From Bacillota bacterium (GTDB taxonomy: Bacteria; Bacillota; Clostridia; Acetivibrionales; DSM-1351), in the NCBI GenBank assembly GCA_023439045.1, contig JAEXOY010000034.1:25666-89665 (forward strand): a stretch of DNA of 64,000 nucleotides, in the 5' to 3' direction. Shown here piece after piece: positions 61,108 through 64,000 of this stretch. The notes under the pieces are model-generated. The model ran no database searches. It saw nothing but the letters and a program-made list of their open reading frames with translations, and had not been told where the DNA came from. The position numbers and the translations under genes were made by a program. Position 1 is the first letter of the stretch; each line of letters opens with the position of its first letter.

Positions 61108-62757
61108 ATGAAGAAGGTAATAGGAAAGCGTATAATTAGTCTTGTTTTGGCGATGCTCATATGCGTGTCAGTAAGTGGAGGTATGCCTACCTACGCAGCA
61201 GATTTAAAAGAAGGTACCACTGTTACGCCGGATGCTGATTCACCTACCGGTTATACCGTTCAATTTGTTTATAAAAATGAAACTGCCGAGCAAGTTCAGC
61301 TTTGCGGTGACTTATCACTGCTTAATATTGCGAATATTGGTACTTCCGATAGTGCAGTTAGACTTGAACCAGAGGCTTGGCAGACTGGATTGTACCATAC
61401 CGGTGGAAAAGAGTTTATAAGGGAGATGGTCAAGGACGAAAATGGATATTGGACAGCTTCTATTCCAATGCATGCAGGAGCTCTAAGCTACTGGTATCGT
61501 GTATGGGATTCAAGTAAGGGTTGGGTAAACCAGAGAATTTGGGATCCTGCATCTTCAAATGTTCGCCCTACAGCAACTGATGTTAATGATAATGGCACAC
61601 CTTATCGTACAAAATACAATGACGTGCTTGATGCAGTATATGTGCCTTACGATGAAAAACAAAATGACGAGGCACTTGCGAGCCGTGCTAAATACGAGTT
61701 ACCTATAGCAGATGAAGCTAAGAAGGGTACTGTACAATACATCCCTTACACCACTGTTTTGGGTGGTGAAGGATATAATCTTGGAGTATATCTCCCAGCA
61801 GGTTATGACGCAGAACGTGCAGAGCCATATAAGGTAGTGTACGCAGCACATGGTATATTTGGGGATGAGACTGACTGGATGGTTCCTGGAAGTACTCCAA
61901 ACATCCTTGATAACATGATTGCAAATGGTGAGATTGAGCCTACAGTATTTGTAACAATGGGTAACCATTTTACACCACCAACTACTGAGGGTGGTAAGCC
62001 TTCCTATAATCAAAATAATGCAGCTAGAAATCTAGTTGAAGCCATACTACCTAAAATAGAAGCGGACTACAATGTTTCTACAGAGCGTACAGGACGTGCA
62101 TACATCGGATTCTCCATGGGAGGTATGACAGGTACTTCTGTATTGACAAATTACGCTGATGAATTCGGATATTACGGCTTAATGTCCGGAGGTGGAAATT
62201 TCAATGATGCTAATTTAAATAGTATTGTAGCTGCTGCAGGCACAAAGGTACCATTCATTTTTATGGGACGTGGTGCATTTGAAGGTGATCTTAAAACTTT
62301 GAACGCAACTAAGGATAAACTTGCCTCACTCGGAATTCCTAGTGAGACAGCTTTAGTTCCTGGTGCACATGACATGATGACTGCTGGTCAGTTGTTCACT
62401 AAGTTTGCAAAAGAGTATCTATGGAAGGAAATTGATGCTAATCCGTTTACAATCTTAACTGATAATGTTTTGGATAGAACTGGTGGAAATATCACTGCTA
62501 CTGTAAAAGTAGATTTAACTGAAGATGTTACTACTCACTCAGGGGATGAAGTAGTTATATTCCAGCTTATGAAGGGTGATACACCTGTTAGCATAGTAGG
62601 GCTAAAAAGAGATATAACAACACAGGAAGAATTTACTGCATACTTCAATGTGGACGCAAAGGATACTACATACTCTGTTAGAGTTTTTGTGTTTGATTCC
62701 TTTAACAGTGATTTAACAGCTCCTGTGAGTCTTGCAGCTCAGAAAGTACTAAAATAA
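61108..62757 (+). CDS. Secreted CE1-like esterase with N-terminal Ig-like/CBM48-type domain
   Basis: A 549-residue exported protein. A signal peptide (about 1-31, ending P-T-Y-A-A) is followed by an E-set/CBM48-like domain (about 45-180; W-Y-R-V-W-D). The alpha/beta-hydrolase part (about 205-445) has G-x-S-x-G in I-G-F-S-M-G-G with nucleophile Ser336, and His421 in P-G-A-H-D. A C-terminal beta-sandwich-like region (about 450-549) ends the protein. Resembles feruloyl and acetylxylan esterases of plant cell-wall degraders. Under LacI control and secreted, it fits release of acyl groups from plant polymers. RBS AAGGAGG. Confidence 0.85.
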   Translation: MKKVIGKRIISLVLAMLICVSVSGGMPTYAADLKEGTTVTPDADSPTGYTVQFVYKNETAEQVQLCGDLSLLNIANIGTSDSAVRLEPEAWQTGLYHTGGKEFIREMVKDENGYWTASIPMHAGALSYWYRVWDSSKGWVNQRIWDPASSNVRPTATDVNDNGTPYRTKYNDVLDAVYVPYDEKQNDEALASRAKYELPIADEAKKGTVQYIPYTTVLGGEGYNLGVYLPAGYDAERAEPYKVVYAAHGIFGDETDWMVPGSTPNILDNMIANGEIEPTVFVTMGNHFTPPTTEGGKPSYNQNNAARNLVEAILPKIEADYNVSTERTGRAYIGFSMGGMTGTSVLTNYADEFGYYGLMSGGGNFNDANLNSIVAAAGTKVPFIFMGRGAFEGDLKTLNATKDKLASLGIPSETALVPGAHDMMTAGQLFTKFAKEYLWKEIDANPFTILTDNVLDRTGGNITATVKVDLTEDVTTHSGDEVVIFQLMKGDTPVSIVGLKRDITTQEEFTAYFNVDAKDTTYSVRVFVFDSFNSDLTAPVSLAAQKVLK

Positions 62758-62791
62758 TATATCATATAATACAGCAACTATAGTATACAAA

Positions 62792-62823
62792 AGTCAAGCC
62801 TACCCAATCGGATAGGCTTGACT
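62792..62823 (+). terminator. Hairpin after the esterase gene
   Basis: AGTCAAGCCTA (62792-62802) pairs perfectly with TAGGCTTGACT (62813-62823). No strong T-run follows. Confidence 0.65.
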
Positions 62824-62980
62824 AACTTAAATAGCCACATAGGTTTTAATATATTGTTGCTGTGATTAAATGAGAGTTTATGGTTATATGATTTTTAATA
62901 AAAGTAACACGATGTTTATTTTGTTATAACTTATGTCAATAATCAGCTCTTATTTAAGTAAATATGAGGGGGAGCCTAAA

Positions 62981-64000
62981 ATGAAAATAAGAAGTTTATT
63001 GAGTATTCTTATTATATTAACATGCATGATTTGTATGACAATTGGTTCAATAGCATCAGATGGTTCGATAACTGTTAATAATATTTCGGATAAAAAACCG
63101 GGTGACAGTGTAACAATTTCGGGTACAAATTCTTTGGGAGAGATAAGTATAAAAGTAATCCAACCCAATACTACAATATTGTATATTAATACTGTAAACG
63201 GAGCAAATTACTCGGATACATTTAATATTCCATCTGATTCCGAAAGTGGTTCGTATACTGTTGTGGTAGGTAAAGGTACTGTGGTGGCAACCACCACCTT
63301 TAATGTTACATCAACTGGGGGTGGGACTGGTGATGGCGGCGGAACACCGACTCCACCGACGACACCAACAACACCAACAACACCAACAACACCAACAACA
63401 CCGACGACACCGACGACACCAACAACACCGACTACACCAAATGTTGTAGGAAATGGTAATGTAACAATTGATATCAAGCCTAACACCAATGGATATGTTG
63501 ATGCTAAGGTGGCGGACTCAGATATGGAGGCTGCAATTGGCAGTGCTCAAAACAAAACTGTAAATATACAGTTAAAGTCAGCTTCTGATGCAAAGAACAT
63601 AAGTGTTTCAATATCTGCTCAGCAGGTTAAAAAGGCTCTTGATAAAAACATTGAAACCATAACGGTGGACACTGGCCTTGCAACAATAACTTTTGCATCT
63701 GATCTAATTAAAGAAAATATGCAGCATGAATCGGATGTTTTAAAGCTTAATGTTAGTATTGTAGATAATTCTACATTGTCATCAGAGGTTCAGAGTATTG
63801 TTAACCAAAACACAGTGCTAGACTTCACTATGATGATTGGTTCACGTACTATAAGTAACTTTGATAACGTAGGCCAGGTTACAGTTAGTATGAAGTATGA
63901 TTTGAAGCCAGGAGAAAATCCTGACAAGGTTATTCTGTATTATATAAATGAAGATGGTAAGCCTGAAATAGTATTGAATGCCAGATATGATCAAAGCACT
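62981..64000 (+). CDS. Secreted cell-surface protein with Pro-Thr linker, 3' end outside window
   Basis: An open frame from ATG 62981 (RBS GAGGGGGAG) with no stop by the last base: at least 340 residues. A signal peptide ends near S-I-A-S-D at about residue 26. Next is an Ig-like domain of about 85 residues (I-T-V-N-N-I-S-D-K-K-P-G-D-S-V), a Gly-rich hinge, a Pro-Thr linker (about 122-153) and then a beta-rich domain with N-V-V-G-N-G-N-V-T-I-D-I-K and later Y-Y-I-N-E-D-G-K. The later part resembles the domains that precede SLH repeats in clostridial surface proteins, but the end is not visible. Confidence 0.8.
   Translation, partial: MKIRSLLSILIILTCMICMTIGSIASDGSITVNNISDKKPGDSVTISGTNSLGEISIKVIQPNTTILYINTVNGANYSDTFNIPSDSESGSYTVVVGKGTVVATTTFNVTSTGGGTGDGGGTPTPPTTPTTPTTPTTPTTPTTPTTPTTPTTPNVVGNGNVTIDIKPNTNGYVDAKVADSDMEAAIGSAQNKTVNIQLKSASDAKNISVSISAQQVKKALDKNIETITVDTGLATITFASDLIKENMQHESDVLKLNVSIVDNSTLSSEVQSIVNQNTVLDFTMMIGSRTISNFDNVGQVTVSMKYDLKPGENPDKVILYYINEDGKPEIVLNARYDQST
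63343..63439 (+). repeat. Pro-Thr linker repeats in the surface-protein gene
   Basis: About ten 9-base units of CCAACAACA/CCGACGACA type code for a run of Thr-Pro-Thr. Such linkers are common in cellulosomal and surface proteins. The minus strand gives only a Val-Gly pseudo-frame. Confidence 0.85.

Noticed and set aside
63208..63489. Minus-strand frame coding a Val-Gly repeat protein
   Set aside because: It is the reverse of the Pro-Thr linker in the surface-protein gene and has no RBS or domain.

Overview
The window is low-GC DNA from an anaerobic, endospore-forming member of the Clostridia (Bacillota). This is judged from AT-rich codon use, strong AGGAGG-type ribosome binding sites, CotF-like spore-coat genes, a surface protein with a Pro-Thr linker, a LacI-controlled secreted esterase and many Old-Yellow-Enzyme and flavodoxin reductases. 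No tRNA, rRNA, CRISPR array, transposase or phage gene was seen.

Layout. 1-4.8 kb: the 3' end of an AraC regulator, a frameshifted DUF2935 gene, a rhodanese plus CoA-disulfide-reductase operon behind a Crp/Fnr-like site, and a metallo-beta-lactamase-fold hydrolase. 4.98-15.4 kb: a tightly packed eight-gene operon (CarS-like CDP-lipid synthase, two rifampin-phosphotransferase-like dikinases, phosphatidylserine synthase, phosphatidylserine decarboxylase, UbiA-like prenyltransferase, GNAT, AMP-forming acyl ligase). It looks like a lipid pathway that I cannot match to a described one. 15.6-18.7 kb: a LytTR/GHKL two-component system. 19.0-21.3 kb: a spore-coat island, two CotF-like genes, adhB, two CotF-like genes, with the same order as B. 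subtilis yraG-yraF-adhB-yraE-yraD. 21.4-28.1 kb (minus strand): a three-gene ABC-2 exporter, a MarR regulator and two multidrug-type MFS exporters. 28.8-36.2 kb: a PII-like protein, PotABCD, aldehyde dehydrogenase and putrescine aminotransferase, that is, polyamine uptake and catabolism with a possible nitrogen sensor. 36.4-40.9 kb (minus strand): a two-gene unit of a DHH phosphoesterase and a TIR-transmembrane-beta-propeller protein, possibly a signalling or defence module. 41.2-51.5 kb: redox and stress genes (ferritin, MFS, pirin, FMN reductases, TetR regulators, OYE-type reductase, MsrAB). 51.7-58.1 kb: a GGDEF protein, then a small accessory patch (APH-like kinase, two possible immunity proteins) between a decayed copy of the yyaL 5' end and intact yyaL. 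58.1-64 kb: an OYE-family reductase, a LacI regulator with a clear operator and promoter, a secreted esterase, and a surface protein that runs off the window.

A second theme is short tandem repeats of 17-19 bp (42 bp in one gene), found both inside genes and between genes at five or more unrelated places. The best candidates for undescribed biology are the 4.98-15.4 kb lipid operon and the DHH/TIR-propeller pair. Function calls rest on motifs read by eye; no database search was run.
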